This document shows, in pieces, positions 46,152 through 57,832 of a DNA stretch of 64,000 bases (positions within the stretch are counted from its first letter, which is position 1; every line of letters begins with the position of its first letter). The notes under the pieces were generated by a model. That model was not told the origin of the DNA. It ran no database searches and worked only from the letters and a program-made list of their open reading frames with translations. This DNA comes from Porphyra umbilicalis (lineage: Eukaryota > Rhodophyta > Bangiophyceae > Bangiales > Bangiaceae). Location: NCBI GenBank assembly GCA_002049455.2, contig KV919098.1, forward strand, positions 1-64,000. The letters run 5' to 3'. A program made the position numbers and the translations under genes.

Positions 46152-46573
46152 CGGGGGGGGGGAAGGTGGACACCAGTGGAGTTGGACGGCAGGTGCGGAG
46201 GTGTGGGAAGGTGGTCGGCAGGCTGGGTGGGGCGGTCGGGTGGTCGGCAGGCTGAGTGGGGCGGTCGGGTGTTGCTTGCGGGCGGGCGCAGGCACGCACG
46301 GCACAGCCGCGGCGCGTGGCAGAGCGGGCGGCCGACCGGTCGCCCACGGCCCTGGGACGGCGGCGGGGCAGCGGGCGGGCGAGTCAAGAAGGACACATTT
46401 TTGGGTGGCGCCCGGACCGCGCGAGCCGCCCCCCGGCTGCCGCCGCGGACGACCCAGCGGCCAGCCGCCGCCTCGGGCCACGCGCCCCCCCCCCCGACCG
46501 ACGGGCGCGCGCCCCCCCCTGCTGTGGCGGGTATCGTCCTGCCCCACTGGGCGGGCGACGCCGCCCGCCGAGG
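46152..46573. terminator. Shared 3' region of two convergent genes
   Basis: Contains a short direct repeat (ggtcggcaggctg at 46212 and 46242). No clear AATAAA on either strand. Terminator role is inferred only from the convergent layout. Confidence 0.3.
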
Positions 46574-48456
46574 TCACCGGTCGGCGCCCCCCCCCCCCTG
46601 GCTCTGGCGGCGCGCGGGCTCCCCACCCCCCCCCTCTCCTCCTCCCTCCCCGCCTCCCCGCCCCGCCCGCGCCGCCTTGGCCGCCCGTGCCCGCGCCCGC
46701 TCCGCCCGCCGCCGACACCCGTCTGCGTTGCGCGCGCACAGGGCGCCGTTGGCCCCCCCCCCCCCCGCCGCCCCATACAACCCCCCCGCCTGCGCGTACA
46801 GGGTCGTCGCCTCCCCCCACCGACCCGCGCGCTCGACCGTCACCGCCAAGTGGTGGACGATATCCGCTTCCGCCACGCCCCCGCCGGCCACCGCCGCCGC
46901 GGCGGCGGCGGAGCGCAGCGCCGCCTCGGCGGCGCCGACGCTGCGGTCGCTGTCGCCGCCGCCACCGCCGCCGCCGTCGCCGCCCGAGCGGCTCGCCGCG
47001 CGCGCGAGGAGCACGTACGCCGACGCGGCGTGCGCGGCGTGGGCGGGCCCGAGCGCCGACCACGCGGCGGCGGCGCGGGCGGCGAGCGCCGCGGCCGCGA
47101 CGGGGTCGGCGAGCGCCGTGAGCGCGTGGGTGGCCATCGACGCGTACGCGGCGGCGGCGGCGGGGGTGGGCGCCGCCGCGAGGGGGGGGGGGGGGGGAGG
47201 GGCGCCGTGGGGGGGGGGCCAATGAGGATGGCGCCGGGGGGGGGGGGGGGGGGGGCGCCCGTGCAGCATTGGCGCGCTGACGACCAGGGCGCCCCCGGGG
47301 GCGTCTGCCGCGCCCGCCCGGCCGGGCGCGGGCACGGCCGCGGCGGCGGCGGCGCCGTCGGCCTTGGCGCCGCCGCCGCTGCCGCCGCTGCCGCCGCCGC
47401 CGCCGCTGAGCGCCGCCGCCACCGCCGCCGAGGTGCCACTCCAGCGGGGGAGGGAGCGCCGCGCGCGGGTGTCCCGCCCCCCTGCCGCGCCGTCGGGCGC
47501 GCCCAAGGCGGTCAGCTGGGGTGGGACGCCGCCGCCCCCCCGGCGGGGGAGTGAAAAGCGGCGCACCCCCGCGCGCGTGCGGGACGCGGCGGCGGCGGCG
47601 GCGGGGGGGGGGCCCAGCACGGCGTCGTCGGGCACCCCGACGTCGGGGAGGGAGCCCGCCGAGGAGGCGGTGCGGCCGCCGCGCCGCCGCCGTGCCGACG
47701 GGGGCGGCGTCGCGTCTGGCGGCGACGGGCGGGCGGGGAAGGACGCCGACTCGGCGGGGAGGGGGAGGGCCACCGTGGGGGGGGGGCGGGGGGGGGGGGA
47801 CGGCGGGCGCCCCGCGCGGGCGGGCGACGGCGGCGGCTCTGCCGCCGCCGCCGCCCGTGGGGGCGGGGGCGTCGCCCCTGGGGTGGCGGGCGCCGCGGCC
47901 GCCGCGGCGGCGACGGTCAGCTCGTGGGCGCACACGCCCGCAGCGTCGGGGGTGGCGGCGCCCCCCCCCCCTCGTCGTCGGTCGCCCACCGCCCATCGAC
48001 AAAAAACTTGTACCGGTGCGTGCCCGGCGGCACGCCCGGCACGGCGCCGACGGCGGGTCCCCCGCCGGCGGGCCGCACGAGGCGGTGGTGGAGGCCCCCA
48101 TCCCACGAGCCCGCCACCGACACATTGTCGCCGGGCCCCGTGTAGCAAAAGGTCGTGCCGCCACCGTCGCCGCCATCGACGGGGGGGGTGGTCGTCGACC
48201 GCGTCGGCGGGGCACCCGCCGGCTCCGCGGCGACGCGGGGCGGCGGCGGCAGCGACGACGCGGTCGCCGCCCGCGGCCGCGACGGCGCCGACCGCGCGGG
48301 CGTCGTTGGCGCCGACGCGGGCGCCGGTGGCGGTGCCGCCGCCGGCTGGCAGCCGCCCGCGGGCGCAGAGGACGGGCGCGACCAGAGGCGCCGCAGGCCC
48401 GCCCAGTGGGATCGGTGGGCGCGGCGGCCGCCCGCCGCGCCGGCGGCCGACGACAT
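46574..48456 (-). CDS. CBM48 starch/glycogen-binding protein with TPR-like C-terminus
   Basis: The ATG at 48456 gives MSSAAGAAGGRRAHRSHWAG and a Pro/Ala-rich first 100 residues. Residues about 101-175 form a CBM48/AMPK-beta-type glycan-binding fold: FCYTGPGDNVSVAGSWDGGL, then GTHRYKFFVDGRWATDDE, with the conserved Trp residues of the binding face. The frame changes at a run of 11 C at 47961-47971, just after DDEGGG, and continues as ATPDAAGVCAHELTV, the last strand of the domain. Twelve C would give 1,884 nt, exactly 628 codons. The middle is low-complexity. Residues about 420-580 have TPR-like helices (IVHHLAVTVERAGRWGEATT). No AMPKBI domain or phosphatase site is visible. A targeting or scaffolding role in (floridean) starch metabolism is plausible but inferred. 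Confidence 0.78.
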
Positions 48457-50189
48457 TGGGCGCGCACCGGGGGGGGCCGCCCCTGCGCCGGGGCGGCGCG
48501 CGGCGCGCGTCGGGCCGGGAGACGGCGGGGGGGGGGGGAAGCCGCTCGGTCGCCGTCGGTCGGCGGCGGCGGCAGGGGGGGCGGAGCGCGGCGCGGCCAC
48601 GGCGGCCGGTCGTTGCGGGGCGCGGCGCGACGTCGGCGGAGCACGGGTGCCGCCGGGCGGTGGCGCGGGGGGATGCGGTGGGCGCTGCCCGTGGACGCCG
48701 GCACGCGGGCGCCCACCGTCGGGGCGCGCGTGGGCGGGGCGGGCGGCGGCGGGTGGCGCCGCGGGGCGCCCGACGGCGCGCCGATGAGGCGGGGCCGCGG
48801 CGTGGCCGCGGACGTGACACGGCGGGGGGGCGGGGAGGCGGCGGCGCGGCGGCCAGGGAGCAGCGGCGGCAGGCGGCGCGCGCGGCACGCACGCGCGCCG
48901 CAGGGGCCCCGTCGGCCGCCGCAGCGGCAAAACGGCCCGGCGGCCAGCGGCAGCGGCGCCAAGACCGCAAATGCACCGGCAGACGGGGGGGGGAGGGGGG
49001 GGGGGCGGGGGGGGTTCCCACGCACAGTGGGGGCGTCGACAGGACGGCCCTGCAAACAGGGAGGCGGGGGGTGGTAGCGTCGGCGCTGGATGTAGACGGC
49101 GTGGGGCATGGGGACGGCGTGGCGCAGGGAGACAGACGGGTCGGCAGCCGCCCGTTGTGGGAGTCGAGGCGCGGGGAATGGAACAACCCCGCCGCTGAGG
49201 CGTGGGGCCGCGCGTGCGACCCTCCACGCGCCCCGGCACGGGCGAGGGGGGGGGTCGACGGCAGCACGCAACTGCCCGGCGTCGTCTCTGACGCGCGTTT
49301 GGACGGGCGGCGTGCCCCGACACGCCGCCTCGGAGTCGGGGGGGGGTGGGAGGGGGGGGCAGAGGGGAGACGGGAGGGGGGGTGCGCCCGCTGTGACGAC
49401 ACGCCACACGCGGTGCAGACGGCGGCAGCTGGTCACGCGGCCGCCATCCGTCGCAATCGCCGTGGCGCGTCGGCGGCTGGCAGCGCCGCGCGGCCACGCG
49501 GCGTGCGCGCCAACGGCCGCGCCACCGCACCGCGCTTCCAGCGGGCCGCCGCTGCCGGGGCCCCTGCGTGGCGTGGCCGTCGACGTTGGACGGGGGGCCG
49601 CGGGAGGTGGGACGGGATCCCCCCCCCCCTGGCAGGTCAGACGCGGGACGCCCCGCACCCGGCCGCGCGCGCACGTGTGTGGCCGTTTTTTCTTCTTTAG
49701 ATGACGGGCGTTGACAGCGGGTGGCGGCGCCGCGACCGCCCGCACGTGGGGGGGGGGGAACGGGGGCGGGCACGCTGTGTCGAGCAGCGGTGGGTCGGCC
49801 CTGCTGTGGCGTCGCAGTGGCACGCATGCCCGGCGGCCAACGCCATTGGCGGTGGGGGCGCGCGTCGGGGATGGCGGCGGGCGGGGGGTCGCCATCCGCC
49901 CGGTCGCCCGCCCCGGGCAAGTGACCACCGGTGGGACGTTGCGTGCGCGGTAGCAGCGGGCGGCGGGGGTCTGGCGATCCGTGGGCGGGCCCGGCCACCA
50001 CGGCGCACTGCACGGGAGGCCAGGGAGGGTGTGGTCGATTCAAACATTTGGAGCGCCCGTTTAAAAAACGCAGCGGGCGGCACCGTGCGGCCCGCCGGGA
50101 TGTCTGCCAGCCGGTGCCTGCTGTGCCGTCGAGATCCCAGCGCAGTGCTCACTTTCCTAAAGCCAGGCTCGTGACAAGGGCCGATTTCC
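48457..50189. other. GC-rich upstream region, no gene supported
   Basis: Dense C/G runs up to about 49770 make all frames open on both strands. From 49950 the composition evens out toward the repeat island. No domain recognised. Confidence 0.4.
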
Positions 50190-50880
50190 CTGGCCTTTAG
50201 GACAGGGTGCTCTCAAAGTGTAGTGATGCACACATATACTTAGATCATGGAACTTGCTCTCCGTTTCAGAGGTGGCAGTCTGCATTCGTGTCCTCAGGGA
50301 TCTGAGGGCGTGTCAGCGTTGGAAGGGTCGCGATGACGCTAAAAGCGAATATAGTTACCTGGCTCAAAAGGGCTGTCCTGCCACAGGGGTCACAGGGCCC
50401 GGACGGCGCCTGCCCCCCTGCCCCCCCCAACCGCCTCGAGTTGCGCGCGGCAACCGACTTCCGGGGTTCGAAGCGCCCACGATGACCCGCGGATGACCGT
50501 GCCTGCGCGCCGGCTTCTGTGGCGGCGGCGCGTCGGCGGTTGCTGACGCCATCTACCGGTGCGGTTAGAAGCGCCCGGTCGCGCTGTGATCGATCCCATC
50601 CGCCCGCCCGTGCGCCGTGTCGGCCGCGCGCGGGTGCGCTGCGCGGCGGGGTGACGGCCCCGCCCGTAGGCGTTGCACCACGCCGGCGGGCCGCCGCAAC
50701 TGCGGCGGCGGCGGCGGCACCCCTTTCCTCGCCCCACGCCTCCCCCGCCACGGCAACGTGGCTGTTCGTGCCCCCGTGCGTGCTCGCGGCCATGGAGCCG
50801 GCCGGCGTACCCGGTGTCTATGCGTCGCCGAGCGCGCCACCGCCCTGAAGGCCAGGGTATTGCACGTACGTGCCTGGAAT
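50190..50880 (+). mobile_element. MITE-like inverted-repeat element, copy 1
   Basis: Begins ccctggcctttaggacaggg and ends near gccctgaaggccaggg, so its ends are inverted (CCTGGCCTTYAGG), with homology to copy 2 continuing through cctggaattcttg. It is homologous over its length, with small indels, to the reverse complement of 53951-54603. No protein-coding frame. GC-rich in the middle, AT-richer at the ends. Confidence 0.75.
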
Positions 50881-51129
50881 TCTTGTCTCCGTCCAGGTGA
50901 GAATCTGTCACGGCTTGTCACGGCTCTGTCACGACAAGAAGACAGCCCGGGAGAGCTGCCGCCCCCATTAAATAGTCTAACGACCACCAATGTCGTTAAA
51001 TCGACACAGAAGTACGTTTAAATACAGTGCTAAGGCAAACTGACAAACGAAACAGAGCGCTGCAAGTCTATAAATAGCAGGAGTAACTGCAACAAAAACT
51101 CCCCGTGGCCGGTCTACAGCTCCTGCTTT

Positions 51130-52650
51130 GGATGCGAGATATGGCGCGGCGCCAAAGAACGATCGGATCCGAGCAAGTTGCACAGCAAGTTACAGCATGC
51201 TGTGACCGTGCTGTGACTGTGCTTTGAAATAAAACTAGTGCCCGGTGGTCGGCTAGCGCCTGGAGGGCACTTTGAATTATAAGACCGGACACTATTCAGT
51301 AACATGGCAGGTGCCACTATGACGACAGGACGCGCGCGTGTCTTTTCATGCGAACACTCTTCATCACACTCCTGTACTGCGCCTTCATCATGCCAATACC
51401 GACACAGCACCCTGGTGTATTGCTGATCTCCGAATTTTGTCCTGGGGGACAGAGACGGAGACTGACTCTGAATAAGAGCACTCTATTGGTTTAAAACGAC
51501 AGTAAGAAGGCATCGAAGCCAATAGAAAGCCCGCATTCTGTGCCAGGACCTTGCATCGAGCAGAACTCACTGTTTGTTGCCGCTTGATCCGCTTTTCTTG
51601 GCATTGAGCAAGGTGCCCACGCGAGATCTTGAGAATTTCTACTGTCTCCTCGCCAGAAGTGCAGATGAGAGGAGGAGCTGATGTTGATTTCCAGGCTGCA
51701 TGGGCACATGTAAGAAATCAGGAGCACCAAGTCAGTCCCAGGGGCGCATCTGATTGGTGGAGAGAGTCGGTCCGCAAGTCAGTCTCTGTCCACCAGGACA
51801 AAATTCGGGGATCAGCAATACTCTTCGCGGTTCATCCCAGCCCAGCCCACCTGTACGTCCAAGCACAGCTCACCCCACTTCAACAACCGCACATGCCCCA
51901 CCCCATACACTCCAACCACCGGACCCTACCCACATCCACGCCATCCGAACCCGCCTCGCCTCGCCTCTTACACACTGCACACCCTACCAACCCCGCCCTA
52001 CGCACACGCACACCACCCCAACCCACCCCGCGCCGCCTCCTACGCCCCCCACACCCCCCACCCCACACCCCCTCCACCCCACACCCCCCCACCCCACACA
52101 CCCCCCACCCAACGCACCCCCCACCCCACACACCCCCCACCCCACACACCCCCGACCCCACACCCCTCCCACCCCAAACCCCCCCCACCCTACCCGCACC
52201 CACCCGACCCCGCCGCGATCACGGCACCCCACCCGACCCATGCCCCCCACCCCACCCACCAACGACGACCACCGCTGAGACTACTTTTGGACGAAATAAT
52301 TCTGTCATGGGGGCTGAAATTCCGACCGACCCGCGCACTTCATGTGCATGCCGTGTCATGAATTACTCTAGTGCCTGTGAACACTGGCCCAGTGGCTGGA
52401 ATCGGGTGTGAAAACTGACACTGTTGAACGATCAGCAATCCGGGGTGGTCGCGGACGGACAAAGTAGCCTACAAGCGTCTTTAAGAGAGTAGATGCATTC
52501 TGAGGGCTCCTGGATGGCTCTGTGGGAGGCAAGGGCGATCACAGCAATTTTAAATTCTGTGCTGTGAGCTGCTGTGAACTGCTGTGACTTGCTGTGAGCG
52601 TTTCTCAGATCCGATCATTCTTTGGCGACGCGCCATAGCGAATGGCCTGA
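51130..52650. repeat. Nested inverted repeats
   Basis: Sequence at about 51135-51235 (ggcgccaaagaacgatcgg and a gctgtgac-rich tract) recurs inverted at about 52545-52645. Within it, 51415-51475 (attttgtcctgggggacaga) recurs inverted at about 51780-51825. Both flank an AC-rich tract. The structure resembles foldback or MITE remnants inserted into each other. No coding frame. Confidence 0.65.
51840..52275. repeat. C/A-rich low-complexity tract
   Basis: Irregular repetition of cacccc, cacacccccc and caacgc with almost no G on the plus strand. It reads as Pro/His/Thr-rich in every frame, which is a result of composition. Confidence 0.85.
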
Positions 52651-53010
52651 GCTCGATCCCGGCCGCAAGCGCTTTCTCTTTTGGCGTAGGTAATGGCGGG
52701 GCCGTCGCGTCGGTCATCATCCACGATGTGGCAGCGCCGGTTAAGTCAGTGTGTCTGGGCCAGGTGCTTGTTGGTTGGCGTTGCAGTGGTGCTGGGTGAC
52801 GGGCTTGGTGCTGTCTTCGCTTTTATGACGGTGCATATGGGGGTGGCAGTGGCGGTGGGTGACTGTGGCCGTCGCCGTGGTCGCCGTCTTCCGCTCTCGT
52901 GGCCTCGTATGGTTCCAATAAAATAAAACCATAGTACTGAATGTGGTCACAGAACGGCTGTAAAATTAGATAGCCGGATCGATGATGATTAATGATCAGG
53001 CCTCAGCAGT
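52651..53010. other. Short spacer, nothing recognised
   Basis: Ordinary sequence with CCAATAAAATAAAA at about 52915. No gene supported. Confidence 0.3.
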
Positions 53011-53872
53011 TCCTTCGTTCATGTGACGCTTCGTGTGACGAGCTCTCAGCTTAGAAAGGTCGCAGTGGGTTGTCCCTTCGTGTGACAGTGTGAGGCGGAA
53101 TTTTTTCGATGAATTTAACGTAAGTGATTGTTGGTCAAAGGGCTGACTTCGAGCGCTCGGTTGCTGGGCTCGGCACGGGCGCACACCGATGCTGTAAACA
53201 CCGTGGTTCAACATATGCCATGAGGGCGACGCCTTCGTCGCCCTCCCCTCGTTGCCGGCGCCTCGTTGCCGAGCCAGACAGCCTGAAATTGAACCCTTGG
53301 CGCCACGTTCGCCGAACCAGGATAGCCTTCCTGGATGGTCCATGCAGCAGGCTGTGCACAGCCGGGGAAGAAGTCCATTCGGGGGCGCAGCTTGGGCCCA
53401 CCATGATACCCGCAGCGTACGCTCGTATCGCGCTGCGGGCGTACTGAGGAATCCTCGAATTTGTGCTGTCGTACAGAAACGGCGACGGCGAGGCGGCCAT
53501 CTGCCACAGGGCAGCTTAGGGGGCCAGCTGGTCGTTCGGACAAGACTGGGGGGCGTGGGGCGTCGCCGACGAAGGGGGAAGACGTGGCCCGACTCGACTG
53601 TGGCGTCGCTTTCGGCTGCAGCCAGCAGGAGCCGACGGACTCGAATGTCCATCACACCAGTCGATTTGGAATTGATTGTTTCCCAATTTGCACTTGAAAC
53701 CGTTCCGCAAGACCAGCACGCCGCAAGGTCGATGTGATCACATGAAGCAACGTCGGAAAGTTCTTTTCCGACGTTGCTTCGTGTGATCACATGTGATCAC
53801 ATTGTTTCGCGTTGCAGCCAATAGCTGGTCGCCCCACATCGTCACATGAACCGTCACACGAACGAAGCCGCA
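53011..53872. mobile_element. Inverted-repeat element with gtgacg-rich ends
   Basis: The left end cttcgttcatgtgacgcttc at about 53012 matches the reverse complement of the right end (cttcgttcgtgtgacggttc) at about 53872. Each end has two spaced tgtgacg motifs. About 860 bp, no clear protein. A long hairpin lies near its right end. No target duplication identified. Confidence 0.5.
53733..53791. repeat. Near-perfect hairpin with 27-bp arms
   Basis: The left arm begins tgtgatcacatgaagcaacg and the right arm ends cgtgtgatcaca, with one mismatch in 27 bp and a 4-5-nt loop. The tgatcaca motif is repeated again just downstream (catgtgatcacat). Confidence 0.9.
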
Positions 53873-53930
53873 GCTCAGAAAGGGCCTCACCGAGAGTATT
53901 TCGGCAAGGGTATGACGTGAGTATAATTTT

Positions 53931-54720
53931 CGGGTATACAGCCGTTCTCCCAAGAATTCCAGGCACGTGCGTGCAATACCCTGGCCTTCAGGGCGGTGGC
54001 GCGCTGGACGACGCATTGACACTGGGCATGCCGGCCGGCTCTATGGCCGCGAGCGCGCACGGGGGCACGTACAGCCACGTTGCCGGTGTGAGGGCGGCGT
54101 CGGGCGCGGAAAGGGGTGCCGCCTCCGCCACCGCAGCGGCGGCGGCCCGCCGGCGTCGCGCGGCGCCCACAGGTGAGATCGTCACTCCGCCGCGCAGCAC
54201 ACCTACGCACGGCGGGCAGGGCGGCCGACACGGCGCACGGGCGGGCGGATGGGACTGATCGCCGCGCGACAAGGCGCCTGTAACCGCGCCGCTAGAAGGC
54301 GTCAGCAACCGCCGGAAGTCGTTGCGCGCGGTCACCGCGCGCAACTCGGGGCGGTAGAGGGGGCACGGGGGCAGGCGCCGTCCGGGTCCAGTGACCCCTG
54401 TGGCAGGACAGTCCTTCTCAGCCACGTAACTCCATTCGTTTTTAGCGTCATCGCGACCCTTCCAACACTGACACGCCCTCAGATCCCGGAGAACACGAAT
54501 GCAGACTGCCACCTCTGAAACGGAGAGCAAGTCCCTTGATCTAAGTATATGTGTGCATCACTACACTTTGAGAGCACCCTGTCCTAAAGGCCAGGGAATC
54601 CCGCACTCCAACTGTCGCAAAAGAGTTCCAAATCGGCCTCTACGACCCCGCAGAGGCCGATTTGGAACTCTTTCGCAACAGTTGGAATGCGGGATTTTTG
54701 GGAGAACGGCTGTATACTCG
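53931..54720 (-). mobile_element. MITE-like element, copy 2, with outer terminal inverted repeats
   Basis: 53951-54603 is the reverse-complement homologue of the copy at 50190-50880. It is enclosed by a second inverted pair: gtatacagccgttctcccaa near 53935 and ttgggagaacggctgtatac near 54717. At its right side is a hairpin (54598-54695). Either one element with long complex ends or one element inserted in another. No coding frame. Confidence 0.7.
54598..54695. repeat. Hairpin with ~43-bp arms
   Basis: atcccgcactccaactgtcg ... aaatcggcctc, then a short loop (tacgaccccgca), then gaggccgatttgg ... gcgggat. The arms differ at only a few positions. A shorter piece of the same arm (gccgattt) also lies just left of copy 1 at about 50182. 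Confidence 0.88.
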
Positions 54721-54853
54721 TACATGTGGAATATGTCGACGCGTCGACATATCGACCAAGGAGAGCAGGGGGCACGAGGGCGTGTGGGCCGGTGGCGGCG
54801 GCTGTGTGCGCTGATGCGCACGCGGCGGCCAACAACGTCGCTCGCGCCGTGGT

Positions 54854-55971
54854 GCGCCCCTACGGAAAAAGCCGGAGTCAAAAACCGGCATACTCCTATC
54901 GAGAACTATGCCGGTTTCCTAAAGTTTGAGACGCACCACAGGGCCCTTCAGGGGACCCAAGTATTCCGGAAAAAACCGGCATCAGTGAGACAATGACCGG
55001 TGTCTGAGACCTCCTCACGGCAAAAAAGCGGCATACGTGGGCTCATGAGGACCGCAGAAACGCGGGACTGCGGCAGAGCTCTGTCACTCTCATCCGTTCA
55101 TTTCATTATCGACCAATAGGGATGGAGAGTGTCGTTGCATCCAAACCACAGGCTGGTGCACGGCCCTGGACAGGATCTCAAATTGTACCGATCCGTGAAT
55201 ATTCCAATTTATCATTCCCCAAATACGGCCAACAACGTAACGTTGACCTTGAGCATGAGCAATTGGGTCCATACGCGGATCCCGGGTCGGCAACGCGCCG
55301 ACCAAAGCGAGGGTAAAGATGCAAAGCAGATAAGAAGCAGAGACACGTGCCGATGGTCCTGGTCCAACATGGAAGCGGGGGAGAAAAACACCGAGGGGAG
55401 CAGAGGGGCAGCGAGAAGAAAGGACGTTGAGGGACAGGGGGGAAGCAAGAAAGGAGAGAGAGAGCGCGCCATTCAGTTACTCAACCCTCCACCCGCCGTC
55501 GCCCGCCGTCCGTGCCGCCACGCCCGTCCGCCCGCCGTCCCGTCCCGCGCCGTTGGCGCGGTGCGCCGTCCGCGCGCTTGGCCGCGTGCGCACGGCTACA
55601 GCAGTGGGGAGGCGAGAGGTGGAAGAATGAGCTCACGAGGGGGGGGGTGGTTGTGGGGGGGGCGTGATGGACGGATGGTGTGTTTCGATGGGGCGTCGTG
55701 GTTCTCAAGTTGAGGCTGAGCTACCGTCGCAGAGGCTGGCCTCGGGGTCACCCTCATGTCCTCGGGGGCACCCCCTCTTGACGGCCTTTGTTGAGCCCCT
55801 CTCCTTGTCCAGTGAAATGGGGGGTGGGGAGCAGCAGGCGAAGGTGAGCGGCGGTGAGCGGTGGCCGACAGTCGATCCCCAGCGGGTGCCACAAAACCGG
55901 AATAGTGAGTCGAGTATGCCGGTTTCTGTTAGGAGATGCCGGTTTTCCGCCCGGTTTTTCCCGTAGGGCGC
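54854..55971. mobile_element. MITE-like element with ccggcat-rich terminal inverted repeats
   Basis: The left end gcgcccctacggaaaaagcc and the right end (reverse complement cgcgccctacgggaaaaacc) are inverted. Both are followed by repeated aaaccggcat motifs for about 70 bp. About 1.1 kb; no convincing protein. Target duplication not clear. It splits what looks like one decayed coding repeat (see 55985-56560). Confidence 0.65.
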
Positions 55972-55984
55972 GTCGGCGACAAAA

Positions 55985-56560
55985 CGACGGCGGACTTGTT
56001 GGCGGGGTCGCTGGTGCAGGCGGGGGCGGGCACACGCGCCTCCGCGCACGGTGGATGAGAACGTCGCGCCCGCGGTTGTGCGCGGCGGTGCGGGAGAAGC
56101 GGCGGACGTGTGAGGTGGGACGTTGGTGGATATCTCAGCGGCCATGCGCGCCGCCGCGCGCTTGGGGTACTACAAGCTCGCGCGCGTCGCGGTGCGCGGC
56201 GGCGAGGTGCCGGTGCCGGACCTGTAGGGGGGGACGTTGCTGCAGGCCGTGGCGGCCATGGACGCCGCCGCGCGCGCGGTGCTCAACCTTTTTGCGCGCG
56301 TCACTGTGCATAGCGGCGCGGTGGCAAAAACCAATGTGGTTGCGGGCGCCGACCGCGCAAGGGGTAGCGGTGGGCTGGTTGGGACAGAACGTGGCGCCCG
56401 TGCGCGCCGCGGCGTATGCTAAGTTCAAAATCTTCCCCTGCGTCTACGTGCGTGGCGGCGGGGCGCGACGGCGCCGGTGTGCGTGAGGGCGTTCGTGCCA
56501 GCCCTGGCGGCCATGCGCGCAGCGGTGCATATGCCATTCAGCATCGTCGCGCGCGATACA
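55985..56560 (+). pseudogene. Decayed coding sequence with repeated helix motif
   Basis: The plus strand reads DKTTADLLAGSLVQAGAGTR, then TLVDISAAMRAAARLGYYKL followed by ARVAVRGGEVPVPDL. Next come GGTLLQAVAAMDAAARAVLN, LFARVTVHSGAVAKTNVVAG and finally VRAFVPALAAMRAAVHMPFS. These share a helical A-A-M-x-A-A-x core at a period of about 150-180 bp. In-frame stops (TGA near 56054, TAG near 56226) and frame changes break it. A similar fragment (ADAHAAANNVARAVVR) lies left of the MITE at about 54812. Family not recognised. Confidence 0.45.
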
Positions 56561-57060
56561 GTGCCAGTTACTTGAGACGTGCACACGCCGGCCGACCCCC
56601 ACACCGTGACAAGCGATCATTGCTTGTGCTTGGTGCATAGGGTGTATCATGCAATGGGGGACTCGGCCACGCTGGGGCGTACATGTCGTACAGCGAGCGC
56701 GACACCCGCCAGCCCAGTTCTATCAAATTCTCAGCCACAAACGTTGTTGTCAATCACTGCATATTTTCTTTGGCATTGGCGTCGAGGCTTCATCCAGTTA
56801 TTTATGCTGAGAAAACGCAGCAGGCCAACTATCGACGTGGCCGCCAATGGGTCACCTTCGAGGTAAACTCGATAAGGAGTAGCCGCGGCGTGTCTCTCCG
56901 GCAACAAAGTCCCGCGGTCGTCGGTCAATGCCACGCCTCCGTCCCCTACACTATGTCCACGAGTCCGTGCCTGTCAGGCCTACCCACCTCCCGGGAAGTG
57001 CTACTTTGAAGTGCCGCCTGCTCCTTGCAAGTGCAGTGCCGACTTGAGAGACATCAGTAT
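56561..57060. other. AT-richer spacer, no gene seen
   Basis: Ordinary sequence between a decayed coding block and a mobile element; short frames only. Confidence 0.3.
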
Positions 57061-57599
57061 CAGGCCCCACCAAGGGTATCAGATTTGGCCACGAGCACGG
57101 TATTCGGCTCTGATCCAGCCACTGAGTATTTGCTGACAGTGCGAAGGACTTTCAGCCGTTCGAGTATGAGTATCTCCGAAACCTGACAGAGAGGGTATCA
57201 AGGGTATATACCCGCGACATTATGGGCTGTCGGTATCCAATTTTGATATTCGCGCGGGTATGCGTATACCTTTTACTGGAACTAAATTCCAGATCCTGCA
57301 GTTAGCTGTTGATTTCGGTAAGTATATTTTAGATTTCGTGACATACTTATTTGTCAGGCGGCTCACGTGGTGACGGCGCCGCACTGCGGGACGCTGTCAA
57401 GGGTATCGGCTTCTGCAGAATTGAGAATACGAGTAGTACTTTCGGATACCCCTGGTGATTCGATGTCGCGAGTATCTGGCCACGTCCCATTCGCGAGTAT
57501 GAGTATGGGCGACGCGTCGAAATATCTCACGGGTACGAGTATATACCCGAAAAAAATACTCGGGTGATACCCTTGACGAAGTACTCTTGGTGAGGCCTG
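57061..57599. mobile_element. MITE-like element with caggcc...gggtatc ends
   Basis: The left end caggccccaccaagggtatc and the right end (reverse complement caggcctcaccaagagtact, then caagggtatcacccg) are inverted. Inside, gggtat, atatacccg and cgagtat motifs recur in both orientations, giving many small hairpins. 539 bp, no protein. No target duplication found. Confidence 0.6.
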
Positions 57600-57832
57600 G
57601 TGTAGCCGTGACTATGACACGGTGCGAGTCTTGATGCACGTTTCAGCAGAAAGCGTCACTTGTAGTGTCACTGTTGCAAATTTTGGAGTGCTGGGTTTTT
57701 TGTGGAACGACTGTATGTCTACTCTGGGTATGCCTGGCAGTCGACTTGGGACCCGACACGGTTGTCGGCGTGCCCGTCGCCGTCGCTCTGCCGGCCCGCG
57801 TCGCCCTCGAGGCGCCCCTTTGCCGCGACACC

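Noticed and set aside
44862-49928. Minus-strand frame of almost 1,700 codons
   Set aside because: It runs antisense through the PPPDE gene and out of frame with the CBM48 gene; composition is that of GC-rich non-coding frames.
51629-52411. Pro/His/Thr-rich protein
   Set aside because: Direct product of the C/A-rich low-complexity tract; all three frames look alike.
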